64,000 nucleotides of DNA from DATLGB01 sp964242305 (GTDB lineage: Bacteria; Actinomycetota; Thermoleophilia; Solirubrobacterales; Solirubrobacteraceae). Position numbers and translations under genes: made by a program. This document shows positions 1 to 8,171 of this stretch, piece by piece. Position 1 is the stretch's first letter. The number at the start of each line of letters is the position of its first letter. Location: assembly GCA_964242305.1 (NCBI GenBank), contig CAXTBB010000024.1:1-64000 (forward strand), in the 5' to 3' direction. The notes under the pieces were generated by a model that worked only from the letters and a program-made list of their open reading frames with translations, ran no database searches and was not told the DNA's origin.

Positions 1-1057
1 TCTCCAGCGCGACGTTCGGCGCGGCGACCTTGATGGCGGCGATCTCCGTGCGCGCGTGCTTGTTGCCGACGGTGTCCATCAGCCAGGCGGTCTTGAGCGT
101 GAGCAGGCGGACCATCTCGAGCTGGATGCGCGCCTCGGCGACCCAGTCGAGGATGTTGGAGCGCGTGGCCACCGGCTTGCCGAAGGTCTCCCGCTCGATC
201 GCGCGCCTGCACAGCAGCTCCAGCGCGCGCTCGGCGACGCCGATCGTGCGCATGCAGTGGTGGATGCGGCCCGGACCCAGGCGCGCCTGGGCGATCATGA
301 AGCCGTCGCCCTCGCCGGCGATCAGGTTGCCGGCCGGGACGCGGACGTCCTCGAAGGTCACCTCCGCGTGGCCCTCGACGTCCGTGTAGCCGAACACCTC
401 GAGGTTGCGCACGACGGTGACGCCGGGCGTGTCGCGCGGGACCAGGATCTGCGACTGCTGCTTGTAGGTCGGTCCCTCGGGATCCGTCTTGCCCATCACG
501 ATGAAGACGCGGCAGCGGTCGCGCATCGCGCCCGACGTCCACCACTTGCGGCCGTTGAGGACGTACTCGTCGCCGTCGCGCTCGATGCGCAGCTGGATGT
601 TCGTCGCGTCGCTCGACGCGACGTCGGGCTCGGTCATCGCGAACGCGGAGCGGATCTCGCCGTCGAGCAGCGGGCGCAGCCAGGCGTCCTTCTGGGCGTC
701 GGTGCCGAACTGCGTGAGCACCTCCATGTTGCCGGTGTCGGGCGCCGAGCAGTTGCACGCCTCCGGGGCCAGGTGCGCCGAGCGGCCGGTGATCTCCGCC
801 AGCGGTGCGTACTCGGCGTTGGTCAGTCCAGGCCCGTACTCGGGATCGGGGTGGAAGAGGTTCCACAGCCCGCGCGAGCGCGCCTCCTCCTTGAGGTCCT
901 CGAGGATCTGCGGATGCCCGTGCGGGTTGCCGGCCTCGGCGAGCTGCGCGTCGTAGATCGCCTCGGCGGGATAGACCGCCTCGGCCATGAAGGCCTCGAG
1001 GCGCTCGGCGAACTCGGTGCCGCGGTCTGTCTGTGCGAAGTCCATGTCGCTCGCCAT
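1..1057 (-). CDS. Acyl-CoA dehydrogenase, 3' end cut by window edge
   Basis: The gene reads leftwards from an ATG at 1057 and is still open at base 1, so the last part of the C-terminal domain is outside the window. It is a flavin acyl-CoA dehydrogenase that oxidises acyl-CoA at the alpha-beta bond and passes electrons to ETF. Visible family features are the mid-domain motif FAMTEPDVASSDATNI, the WWTSGA stretch, and a C-terminal helical domain with the pattern AQARLGPGRIHHCMRTIG. The sequence style (early NPHGHPQILEDLKEEAR, ACNCSAPDTGNMEVL) is that of the ACAD10/11-like group. It is divergent from the APH-fold kinase with only 6 bp between starts; that pairing recurs in bacteria and in the fused eukaryotic ACAD10/11, which supports both calls. 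Confidence 0.9.
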   Translation of the reverse strand, partial: MASDMDFAQTDRGTEFAERLEAFMAEAVYPAEAIYDAQLAEAGNPHGHPQILEDLKEEARSRGLWNLFHPDPEYGPGLTNAEYAPLAEITGRSAHLAPEACNCSAPDTGNMEVLTQFGTDAQKDAWLRPLLDGEIRSAFAMTEPDVASSDATNIQLRIERDGDEYVLNGRKWWTSGAMRDRCRVFIVMGKTDPEGPTYKQQSQILVPRDTPGVTVVRNLEVFGYTDVEGHAEVTFEDVRVPAGNLIAGEGDGFMIAQARLGPGRIHHCMRTIGVAERALELLCRRAIERETFGKPVATRSNILDWVAEARIQLEMVRLLTLKTAWLMDTVGNKHARTEIAAIKVAAPNVALE

Positions 1058-1063
1058 GTAACC

Positions 1064-2179
1064 ATGCTCCGCATGCCGCATGAGATCGCGCCCGACGACA
1101 TCGTCCGCACGCACGCCGAGGCGGAGGGCAACGAGCGCGTCCCGCTGGTCGTCACCGAGCCGCTGGAGGCGTTCCTCGACGCGGCCGGGCTGGGGTCGGG
1201 CGACCTCGCGATCGAGCCGGTCGGCGACGGTCATTCCAACCACACCTACGTCGTCCGCCGCGGCGACGGGACGGAAGTGGTCCTGCGCCGCCCGCCGCGG
1301 CCGCCGCTGCCGCCGTCCGCGCACGACGTCCTGCGCGAGGCGCGCGTGATCGCCGCCCTCGACGGCCGTGGGGTGCGCGTGCCCTCCGTGCTGGCGACGG
1401 GCGACGACGAGTCGATCATCGGTGCCCCCTTCTTCATTATGGAGCGCGCCCACGGCGAGGTCATGTCGGACTCGCTGCCCGAGCCGTTCGCCCGCCCGGA
1501 GGAGCGCCGCGCGATCGGGGAGGAGCTGATCGACGCGCTGGTGGAGATGCACGGAGCGGACTGGCGCGCTGCCGGGCTGGAGGGCTTCGGCAAGCCGCAG
1601 GGCTACCTCGAGCGCCAGCTGCGCCGCTTCACCGGGCTGTGGGACCACAACAAGACGCGGGACATCGGCGCGGTGGAGACGGTGGGGGAGTGGCTGCGCT
1701 CCAACCTCCCTGACCCGACCCCACCCACCCAGGCGACCGTGGTCCACGGCGACTACCGCCTCGGCAACACGATGTACGCGTCCGATCCGCCGGCGTCGCT
1801 GATCGCCATCTTCGACTGGGAGATGGCCACCATCGGCGATCCGCTGGCCGACCTCGGCTACCTGTGCGCGCTGTGGACGGAGGCGGCTGACCCGCCCGGC
1901 GGCCTGCGCGAGCACCTCGGCAAGGTCACGCGCCAGGAGGGCTTCCCCACCCGCGCGGAGCTGATCGGGCGCTACGAGGAGGGGTCGGGACGCTCGGTCG
2001 CCGACCTGCGCTGGTACATGACCCTGGCCGTCTGGAAGTCGATCGTGTTCATGGAGGGCAACTACAAGCGCGCGGTCTCCGGCGCCACCGACGACCCGTA
2101 CCTCAAGCAGTTCGGCGAGGGCGTCATCGAGCTCGCCGAGCAGGCCGAGGCACTCGCCCTCGGTGGCTCCCACCTGTAA
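1064..2179 (+). CDS. Phosphotransferase, APH/ACAD10-11 kinase-like family
   Basis: A 371-residue aminoglycoside-phosphotransferase-fold kinase. It carries the catalytic loop VVHGDYRLGNTMY and the metal-binding IFDWEMATIGDPLADLGY motif, with an N-lobe around GDGHSNHTYVV. Proteins of this subgroup sit beside, or in eukaryotes are fused to, acyl-CoA dehydrogenases; the ACAD10/11 kinase domain phosphorylates 4-hydroxyacyl-CoAs. The divergent acyl-CoA dehydrogenase 6 bp away therefore suggests hydroxyacyl-CoA metabolism rather than antibiotic resistance. The start could be ATG 1064 or ATG 1073; neither has a convincing Shine-Dalgarno. The reading frame stays open far upstream of 1064, but that part runs antisense to the dehydrogenase and is not coding. 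Confidence 0.85.
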   Translation: MLRMPHEIAPDDIVRTHAEAEGNERVPLVVTEPLEAFLDAAGLGSGDLAIEPVGDGHSNHTYVVRRGDGTEVVLRRPPRPPLPPSAHDVLREARVIAALDGRGVRVPSVLATGDDESIIGAPFFIMERAHGEVMSDSLPEPFARPEERRAIGEELIDALVEMHGADWRAAGLEGFGKPQGYLERQLRRFTGLWDHNKTRDIGAVETVGEWLRSNLPDPTPPTQATVVHGDYRLGNTMYASDPPASLIAIFDWEMATIGDPLADLGYLCALWTEAADPPGGLREHLGKVTRQEGFPTRAELIGRYEEGSGRSVADLRWYMTLAVWKSIVFMEGNYKRAVSGATDDPYLKQFGEGVIELAEQAEALALGGSHL

Positions 2180-2208
2180 CGCTTGCGCGAGCAAATAGTC
2201 TGGAGAGC

Positions 2209-3201
2209 ATGGAACTTGGAGTCGCCACCTTCGCCGACCTGCATCCCGGCGTCACCCCGCAGCAGCGGATGCAGGAGCTCATCGAGGAGGCCGAGCTCGC
2301 CGATCAGCTCGGCCTGGACGTCTTTGCGGTCGGGGAGCACCACCGCGCGGACTACCTCGTCTCGTCGCCGTCGACCGCCCTGGCAGCGATCGCCGCGCGC
2401 ACCAACCGCATCCGCCTGTCGAGCGCGGTCACCGTTCTCAGCTCGGACGACCCGATCCGGGTCTTCCAGCAGTTCGCCCACGTCGACCTGATCTCGGGCG
2501 GTCGCGCCGAGATCATGGCCGGCCGCGGGTCCTTCACGGAGTCCTTCCCGCTCTTCGGCCTCAGCCTCGACGACTACGACACGCTGTACGCGGACAAGCT
2601 CCAGCGGCTGCTGGAGATCCGCGAGGACCCAGCCGCCCAGGGCGTGTTCCCCGTGCCCGTGCAGGACCCGCTGCCGGTCTGGGTGGCGGTCGGCGGGACG
2701 CCGCAGTCGGTCGCCCGCGCCGGGCTGCTCGGCCTGCCGCTGACCATCGCGATCATCGGCGGGACGCTGGAGCGCTTCGTCCCGCTCGTCGACCTCTACC
2801 GCGAAGCGCTGGCGCGCAGCGGCAAGGCGGGCAAGCTCGCCATCAACACGCACGCCTTCGTCGGGGACGCCGAGCGCGCCTTCGCCCCCGGCTACCTGCA
2901 GGTGATGAACCGGATCGGCCGCGAGCGGGGCTGGCCGCCGTCGGGCATCGACCACTTCCGCGGCCTCGCCTCACCCGAGGGCGCGCTGGCCGCCGGCGAG
3001 CCGGAGGTCGTGGCGGAGAAGATCCTGCTCGGCCACGAGCTGTTCAACCACGATCGCTACGTCGGCCAGATGAGCCTCGGCTCGGTCGCCCACGCGGACG
3101 TGATGCGCTCCATGGAGCGGTTCGGGACCGAGGTGGCCCCGCTGGTGCGCGACGAGGTGGCGCGCCGGGCGGCGCCATCTGAAAGTGCGGCAGTGCGATA
3201 G
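2209..3201 (+). CDS. LLM-class flavin-dependent oxidoreductase
   Basis: A 330-residue luciferase-like (TIM-barrel) FMN or F420 oxidoreductase. It opens with MELGVATFADLHPG and contains GEHHRADYLVSSPSTALAA, SSAVTVLSSDDPIRVFQQFA and the ISGGRAEIMAGRGSF flavin/phosphate segment typical of alkanal-monooxygenase-like members. Substrate cannot be read from sequence. TAGTCT ends 7 nt before the ATG, a leaderless-type -10, though the GGAGAG between it and the ATG could also act as a ribosome site. The 3' end overlaps the convergent YczE-like gene by 158 bp. Confidence 0.9.
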   Translation: MELGVATFADLHPGVTPQQRMQELIEEAELADQLGLDVFAVGEHHRADYLVSSPSTALAAIAARTNRIRLSSAVTVLSSDDPIRVFQQFAHVDLISGGRAEIMAGRGSFTESFPLFGLSLDDYDTLYADKLQRLLEIREDPAAQGVFPVPVQDPLPVWVAVGGTPQSVARAGLLGLPLTIAIIGGTLERFVPLVDLYREALARSGKAGKLAINTHAFVGDAERAFAPGYLQVMNRIGRERGWPPSGIDHFRGLASPEGALAAGEPEVVAEKILLGHELFNHDRYVGQMSLGSVAHADVMRSMERFGTEVAPLVRDEVARRAAPSESAAVR

Positions 3202-3742
3202 CCACCAGGGGGCCGATCCCGAACGCGTAGACGACGGTCCCGATCCCGACCGTCCCGCCGAGCGCCCAGCCGCTGACCAGGACCGCGAGCTCGATCGCGG
3301 TCCGGGTCGGTCCGATCGGCAGGCCGCGGCGCCCGAGGCCGGTCATCAGCCCGTCGCGCGGCCCCGCCCCGAAGTGCGCGCCGATGTACATCCCGCTGGA
3401 GACGGCGCACAGGGCGACGCCGCCGAGCAGGAGCGCGTAGCGCGCCACGAGCCCGTCCGGCTCGCCGAGGGTGTCGAGCATGACCTGCAGCACGACGCCG
3501 ACGACGATCGCGTTGCTGATCGTCCCCAGCCCTGGCCGCTCGCGCAGCGGGATCCACAGCAGCAGGACGAAGACGCTGACGATCACCGACCAGGTGCCCG
3601 TGCCCAGGCTCGAATGGCGGGCGAGGCCCTGGTGCAGGACGTCCCACGGGGCGTTGCCGAGCGTCGACAGGATGAGCATCCCGACGCTGACGCCGAACAG
3701 CACGAGACCGACGTAGAGCTGGATCAGTCGGCGGGGGAGCAC
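3044..3742 (-). CDS. YczE/YitT-like integral membrane protein
   Basis: A 232-residue protein beginning at GTG 3742 with GAGGA upstream. Residues 1 to about 190 form five or six hydrophobic segments with conserved small motifs: RLIQLYVGLVLFGVSVGM, GNAPWDVLHQGLA, GAGPRDGLMTGL and GPTRTAIELAVLVSGWALGG. These match the YczE family, of unknown function. YczE genes often neighbour a MocR-type regulator, and a MocR gene lies 2 kb downstream at 5791 with two genes between them. The last 50 residues are Pro/Arg-rich, unlike the membrane core, and lie entirely over the end of the convergent LLM gene, so the natural stop has probably been lost. Confidence 0.8.
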   Translation of the reverse strand: MLPRRLIQLYVGLVLFGVSVGMLILSTLGNAPWDVLHQGLARHSSLGTGTWSVIVSVFVLLLWIPLRERPGLGTISNAIVVGVVLQVMLDTLGEPDGLVARYALLLGGVALCAVSSGMYIGAHFGAGPRDGLMTGLGRRGLPIGPTRTAIELAVLVSGWALGGTVGIGTVVYAFGIGPLVAIALPHFQMAPPGAPPRRAPAGPPRSRTAPWSASRPRGRPSRGSSGRRSDRG

Positions 3743-3811
3743 GGCCTTGCATCCTCGCGGATCGCCGCGGGGCCAATGCGCGGCCGGTGGCCTCGCCTAC
3801 CGTGACCGGGC

Positions 3812-4753
3812 ATGGCTCGCGACGACGGCGACCACGCGGCCGAGCTGCGCGCGGCCCGCCTGCGCGCCACCCCCCAGCGGCGCGCGATCCTGGCCGCCTT
3901 CGCCGGTGGCGACGCCGAGCACCTGTCCGCGGAGGAGATCCACGCGCGGGCGTCGGTGCGGGTCGGCGGCATCGGTCGGGGGACGGTCTACGCCACGCTC
4001 GCCGACCTCTCCGAAGCGGGGCTGCTGGCGGCCGTCGGCGATCAGGACCCGGTTCGCTACGAGCTCAACACGGCGCCCCACGACCACTTCCGCTGCCGCC
4101 TGTGCCTGCGGCTCTTCGACGTCACGCTGCCGGCGCCGTCGACGCGCACGTTGGACGGCTTCGTGGTCGAGTCCGTCGCCGTCGTTGCCGAGGGCGTCTG
4201 CCGCGAGTGCGGGCGCTACGCGGACGGGCTGCGCGACGGCGTGCGGACGATGGCCACGGAGGGCCACATCCCGGACGTGCCGCTGGCCTCCGTCGGCCGC
4301 GAGACGGCGGCCGGCCCGCTTGTCGTCGCCGCGACGGCGGACGGCGTGGCCCGCGTCGCCTTCCCCCACCACGCGGCGTTCGCCGCGCTGGCCGAGCACG
4401 CGCGGGCCCGGCGCGGCCCGCGGGCCGCCCGCGAGCACGCCGACGCGGCGACTGAGGCGCTGGCCGCGTTCCTTGACGGCGATCGCCACGCCTTCGACGT
4501 GCCGATCGACACCGCGGTGCTGAGCGCCCCGCTGGAGGCCACGCAACGGATCGGGTGGGGGGAGCTGCGCTCCTACCACCGCCTCGGCGACCTGGACGCC
4601 TACGACTGCGGCTACGCCATGGGCACCAACCCGGTCCCGCTGCTGCGTCCCTGCCACCGGGTGGCACGCGGGCACGAGGCGGCCGCCGACTACGTCGGCG
4701 GCCCCGCCACCCGGCGGTTCCTCGCGCGCCTCGAGGGCCAGGCGCCTACGTGA
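3812..4753 (+). CDS. Fur-family regulator fused to an Ogt/MGMT-type alkyltransferase domain
   Basis: A 313-residue two-domain protein. Residues 12-140 are a Fur-family winged helix and metal domain: ATPQRRAILAAF, AEEIHARAS, GRGTVYATLADLSEAGLL, then HDHFRCRLC and CRECG giving a Cys4 zinc site (C95, C98, C130, C133). Residues 155-313 are an O6-alkylguanine-DNA alkyltransferase domain: FDVPID, WGELRSYHRLG, GTNPVPLL, the acceptor motif PCHRV (C281) and DYVGGPATRRFLARLEG. The arginine finger expected 17 residues before C281 is a tyrosine, and the helix-loop before it is about five residues short. TACCGT ends 8 nt before the ATG (leaderless type). The end overlaps the convergent manganese catalase by 8 bp. 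Inference: a regulator coupling oxidant/metal and alkylation damage; methyltransferase activity is uncertain. Confidence 0.85.
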   Translation: MARDDGDHAAELRAARLRATPQRRAILAAFAGGDAEHLSAEEIHARASVRVGGIGRGTVYATLADLSEAGLLAAVGDQDPVRYELNTAPHDHFRCRLCLRLFDVTLPAPSTRTLDGFVVESVAVVAEGVCRECGRYADGLRDGVRTMATEGHIPDVPLASVGRETAAGPLVVAATADGVARVAFPHHAAFAALAEHARARRGPRAAREHADAATEALAAFLDGDRHAFDVPIDTAVLSAPLEATQRIGWGELRSYHRLGDLDAYDCGYAMGTNPVPLLRPCHRVARGHEAAADYVGGPATRRFLARLEGQAPT

Positions 4754-5690
4754 GCTTGTCCTTGACCTTGCCGACGACGCCCGTGCCCAGGTCGGCGACC
4801 TCGGCCTCCGGCGTGTCGGGCAGGCCTGCCTCCTTGCGCAGCTTCTGGGCGATCTCGGCGATCTCCTCCGGTGCGTAGTCGATCGCGAAGACCTCCTCTT
4901 GGGAGGGCAGGTCCTGCGGCGGGAAGCTCGGCGGCAGCTCGTCGGAGACGACCAGCGGCTCGCCCGTCTCGGGGTGCGGGCCCTTGAAGACGGCGATGAC
5001 CTCCTTGTAGTCGTCGGGCGAGAAGCGGTACAGCGTGCGGTGCAGGTCCGCCTCGATGTGCGGCTTGCACTCGGGGATCTTGTCCGTCGGGATCCGCGGG
5101 GCCGGGAACGTCTTGGTCAGATCGGCACCCGTGAGCAGCTCGAGCGCGCGGGCGTAGGCGACCTGGTGGACGCCGCCGCGGACGAGCAGGTACCCGGTCA
5201 GCGCGCGGGCGGCCGGGTGCTCCACCGTCTCGTAGACCTTGAGCTTGCCGTTGCGGGCGCCCGTCTCGAGGAAGTAGTTGTGGGTGAGGTCCTCGACCAG
5301 GTCGCCGGAGGAGAAGACGTAGTCACCCGTCCACGGCGCGCCGATCGAGTCGACCGGGAGGGCGCCCTTGCCCCCCTTGAGGACGTGGTGCGGGTTGCCG
5401 CCGCCGAGCACGGCCTCCTTGGCGTCGGCGCCGGTCAGCAGCGAGTTGATCGTCGCCGCGACGAGCTCGATGTGACCGAACTCCTCCGCCGCGATGTTGG
5501 CGATCAGGTCGTAGAACGGCCGCAGCCTGGTCCTGTCGCGGAAGTTGAACGACTGGAACGTGTAGTTCATGAGTGTGGACATCTCGCCGAAGCGACCGCC
5601 CATCAGCTCCTGCACGGCGTTCGCGGCCTTGGGGTCGGGGTCGCTCGGGGGCGGGAGCTCGGTGCCCCAGCGGTCAATTCTTAGGATCAT
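4746..5690 (-). CDS. Manganese-containing (non-haem) catalase
   Basis: A 314-residue ferritin-like dimanganese catalase that disproportionates hydrogen peroxide. It begins MILRIDRWGTELP and contains the ligand helices ELMGGRFGEMSTLMNYTFQS, AAEEFGHIELVAATI, GDLVEDLTHNYFLETGARNG and VRGGVHQVAYARALE. The extended C-terminal region also matches the family. Length is normal. ATG 5690 follows an unusually AT-rich stretch with repeated TAAG/CTTA half-sites shared with the divergent MocR gene. It ends against the Fur-alkyltransferase fusion gene; peroxide-sensing Fur relatives commonly neighbour catalases, so regulation by that protein is plausible but unproven. Confidence 0.95.
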   Translation of the reverse strand: MILRIDRWGTELPPPSDPDPKAANAVQELMGGRFGEMSTLMNYTFQSFNFRDRTRLRPFYDLIANIAAEEFGHIELVAATINSLLTGADAKEAVLGGGNPHHVLKGGKGALPVDSIGAPWTGDYVFSSGDLVEDLTHNYFLETGARNGKLKVYETVEHPAARALTGYLLVRGGVHQVAYARALELLTGADLTKTFPAPRIPTDKIPECKPHIEADLHRTLYRFSPDDYKEVIAVFKGPHPETGEPLVVSDELPPSFPPQDLPSQEEVFAIDYAPEEIAEIAQKLRKEAGLPDTPEAEVADLGTGVVGKVKDKLT

Positions 5691-5710
5691 GCCTATGCCC
5701 TACCCGGACT

Positions 5711-5742
5711 TTGTCTTATCTAGGACTAAGTTCATTATTAAG
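5711..5742. promoter_or_regulatory. AT-rich divergent control region with 12-bp-spaced CTTA/TAAG half-sites
   Basis: Between the manganese catalase (start 5690) and MocR (start 5791) the DNA becomes AT-rich. CTTA at 5715-5718 and TAAG at 5727-5730 form an interrupted palindrome, and a further TAAG lies at 5739-5742, so half-sites recur every 12 bp. A possible plus-strand promoter for MocR is TTGTCT (5711-5716) with ATTATT 17 bp later. A Fur/PerR-like or MocR operator would fit; which protein binds is unknown. Confidence 0.45.
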
Positions 5743-5790
5743 CCACATGGCGTGGTTTGGCCCTAGACGGACGGGGCCATTCTCGCCAAG

Positions 5791-7218
5791 ATGGCCCGCA
5801 TGAGCCAACGGGTTACCCCCGCCGCCCTCGACGATCTGCTCGGCCGCAGCTGGCGCCGGCCGGGCGAGAGCGCGTACGCCCTGGCGGACGGCCTGCGCGG
5901 CCTGGTCGTCAACGGCCGCGTCGCCGCGCGCACCCGCGTCCCCTCCGAGCGCGAGCTCTCGGGCCGGCTTGGCATCAGCCGGGGCTCCGTCTCGCGGGCG
6001 TACGACCGCCTGCGCGAGGAGGGCTATCTGGTCAGCCGCCAGGGCGCCGGGAGCTGGTTGACCCTGCCGTCGACCTCGTCCCCACCCACCTCGGTCATGC
6101 CGCCGGAGGTCCCCGGCGGCCTCGACCTCACACGCGCCGCGCTGCCGGCGCCCGATCACCTGACCGGCGCCGCCACCCGGGCGGCGGCGCGGCTGCCGCG
6201 GCTGCTGCACACGCTCGGCTACGAGGCCTCCGGCGTCCCCGAGCTGCGGGCCGCGGTCGCCGAGCGGCTGTCGGCGCGCGGCCTGGACACCCGCGGGGAC
6301 CAGGTCCTGATCACCGGTGGCGCCCAGCACGCGCTGCACCTGCTGCTCACGCTGCTGGTCGGGCCGGGCGACCGCGTGCTCGTCGACGCGCCCGCCTACA
6401 CGCCGACGCTGAGCGCCATCCGCACCGCCCGCGCCCGCGCGCTCGCCGTCCCGCTCACCGACAGCGGCTGGGACGTCGCCGCCTGGGAGGCGACCCTCGC
6501 CGCCGGCCAGCCCGCGCTCGCCGTCACGGTGGCTGACTTCCACAACCCCACGGGGCTCACCATGAGCGCGGAGCACCGCGCTTCCCTCGCGCGCGCCTGC
6601 GCCCGCGCGGGCACCCTCCTGGTCGCCGACGAGACCTTCGCCGAGCTGCGCCTGGACGGGCCCGCCGTCCCGCCGCCGCTGGGCACCTTCGACCCCGGGG
6701 CGACCGTCGTCACGGTCGGCTCGCTGAGCAAGTCGGGCTGGGGCGGGCTGCGCATCGGGTGGATCCGGGCGAGCCGCCGGCTGATCGGCGAGCTGGCCAG
6801 CGTCCGCGCCAGCCTCGACATGGCCGGTCCCGTGCTCGACCAGCTGACGGCGCTCGAGCTGCTCACCGACTGGGACGCGGTCCTGGCCGATCGCCGGGCG
6901 CTGCTGCTCGACCGCCGCGCCGTCCTGCTGGCGACGATGCCGGACGCGTGGAGCGTGCGCCGCCCGCGCGGCGGCATGGTCGCCTGGGCCCGGCTGCCCG
7001 CGCCCGTGGCCACGCGGCTGGCCGGCGTCGCCGCCGCCCACGGCCTCGCCATCACGCCCGGGCCGGCGTTCTCGGTCGACGGCACCTTCGAGGCCCACGT
7101 CCGCCTGCCTTTCACGCTGCCGCCCGACGACCTGCGCGCCGCCGTCACCCGGCTCGCCGAGCTGGCCGCGGGCCTCACCGACGCCTCCGTCGAGCCTCGC
7201 GTAGCGTTGGCGGTATGA
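5791..7218 (+). CDS. MocR-type (GntR/aminotransferase fusion) transcriptional regulator
   Basis: A 475-residue MocR/PdxR-type protein. Residues about 25-90 are a GntR winged helix (RVPSERELSGRLGISRGSVS, YDRLREEGYLVSRQGAGSWL). The rest is an aminotransferase class I/II fold with VADFHNPTGLTM, LLVADETFAELRL and the PLP-lysine region TVGSLSKSGWGGLRIGW. Such proteins use PLP or its amino-acid adducts as effector. ATG 5791 and ATG 5800 are both possible starts. Its stop overlaps the next ATG as ATGA. MocR genes are often paired with YczE genes; here the YczE gene is 2 kb away. Confidence 0.9.
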   Translation: MARMSQRVTPAALDDLLGRSWRRPGESAYALADGLRGLVVNGRVAARTRVPSERELSGRLGISRGSVSRAYDRLREEGYLVSRQGAGSWLTLPSTSSPPTSVMPPEVPGGLDLTRAALPAPDHLTGAATRAAARLPRLLHTLGYEASGVPELRAAVAERLSARGLDTRGDQVLITGGAQHALHLLLTLLVGPGDRVLVDAPAYTPTLSAIRTARARALAVPLTDSGWDVAAWEATLAAGQPALAVTVADFHNPTGLTMSAEHRASLARACARAGTLLVADETFAELRLDGPAVPPPLGTFDPGATVVTVGSLSKSGWGGLRIGWIRASRRLIGELASVRASLDMAGPVLDQLTALELLTDWDAVLADRRALLLDRRAVLLATMPDAWSVRRPRGGMVAWARLPAPVATRLAGVAAAHGLAITPGPAFSVDGTFEAHVRLPFTLPPDDLRAAVTRLAELAAGLTDASVEPRVALAV

Positions 7219-7625
7219 CGGCCATCACCGGGAGCTGCCTGTGCGGCGGCGTCCGCTTCGCCCTCTCCGAGCCGCCGACGAAGGCCGGCTACTGCCACTG
7301 CACGCGCTGCCAGCGCCGGACCGGTACGTCCCAGTCGGCGCAGGCGCGCATCGACGGGACGACGTTCACCCTGCTCGCGGGCGAGCACCTGGTCAAGGCC
7401 TGGCGGCCCCCCGACGGCGGGTTCGCGAAGTGCTTCTGCGGCGCGTGCGGCGCGCATCTGTTCTCCCGGAGCGAGGACGGGAGCCAGATGAGCATCCGGA
7501 TGTCAGCCTTCGACGAGGACCCGGGTGTCCGCCCGAGCTGGCGCACCTTCACCGACTACGCCGCCGCCTGGGAGCCGATCCCCGACGACGGGCTGGAGCG
7601 GTTCGCGGAGGGGCGCGCTCGCTGA
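7215..7625 (+). CDS. GFA-domain zinc protein (glutathione-dependent formaldehyde-activating-like)
   Basis: A 136-residue protein with the GFA zinc-binding cysteine pattern: GSCLCGGVRF, YCHCTRCQRRTGTS and CFCGACGAHLF. Family members bind two zinc ions. The founding member was proposed to help glutathione react with formaldehyde, but most relatives are uncharacterised. The start overlaps the MocR stop (ATGA), and TAGCGT also ends 7 nt before the ATG, so the gene may be both coupled and separately transcribed from a leaderless start inside MocR. Confidence 0.88.
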   Translation: MTAITGSCLCGGVRFALSEPPTKAGYCHCTRCQRRTGTSQSAQARIDGTTFTLLAGEHLVKAWRPPDGGFAKCFCGACGAHLFSRSEDGSQMSIRMSAFDEDPGVRPSWRTFTDYAAAWEPIPDDGLERFAEGRAR

Positions 7626-8078
7626 GGCCAGCCGGCTGAGCGTGGCCAGCACCGTGCGGTGGCAGTCCGGCTGGCGGCGCGCGCAGCGGCCGAGGTGCGA
7701 GCCGGCGGCCTCGTAGCGGGCCAGGCGCGTCGGGTAGTTGAGGACGGGGCCGAGGCGCAGCGGGCCGGCGCGGCGCTCGTAGCGCCAGGCGAGGGCGACC
7801 AGCTCGTCGCCGCGATTCGTGGTCACCGCCTCGCCCCGGCGGGTCCCGACGACCTCGGAGGCGAGCGCGAACAGGTCCTGGCGCAGCTCGTCGTCGAGCC
7901 CGTCGTTGTAGCCGCGCAGGAACGCGGTCAGCGCGGGGCAGGCGCAGCGCGGGCGGTCGCTGTAGCGCTCGCCGGCCAGCATCGAGACGAGCTCAGCCAC
8001 GCAGGTCCCGTCCTGAGGAGACGCATGACGTCCACGCGACAGGCGGAGCGTCTGGAAGCTAACGCTCGGGTAACGCAC
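7503..8078 (-). CDS. Conserved uncharacterised protein with Cys-rich core
   Basis: A 191-residue protein that I cannot assign a function. The core (residues 25-150) has the pattern GTCVAELVSMLAGERYSDRP, CACPALTAFLRGYNDGL and HLGRCARRQPDCHRTVLA, resembling a family of short actinobacterial proteins of unknown function. GTG 8078 has TAGCGT 10 nt upstream, a leaderless-type start. The last 40 residues overlap the convergent GFA gene by 123 bp and look like low-quality tail, so the ancestral stop may have been earlier. Confidence 0.6.
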   Translation of the reverse strand: MRYPSVSFQTLRLSRGRHASPQDGTCVAELVSMLAGERYSDRPRCACPALTAFLRGYNDGLDDELRQDLFALASEVVGTRRGEAVTTNRGDELVALAWRYERRAGPLRLGPVLNYPTRLARYEAAGSHLGRCARRQPDCHRTVLATLSRLASASAPLREPLQPVVGDRLPGGGVVGEGAPARADTRVLVEG

Positions 8079-8171
8079 GGTTAAACGGACGCTACCCCGT
8101 CCGGGCCGGACCGCGCAAGCCTGGCGCAGTCGCGCGATGCGGAACCAGCGGCGGGCGCCACCTGGCCAGCT

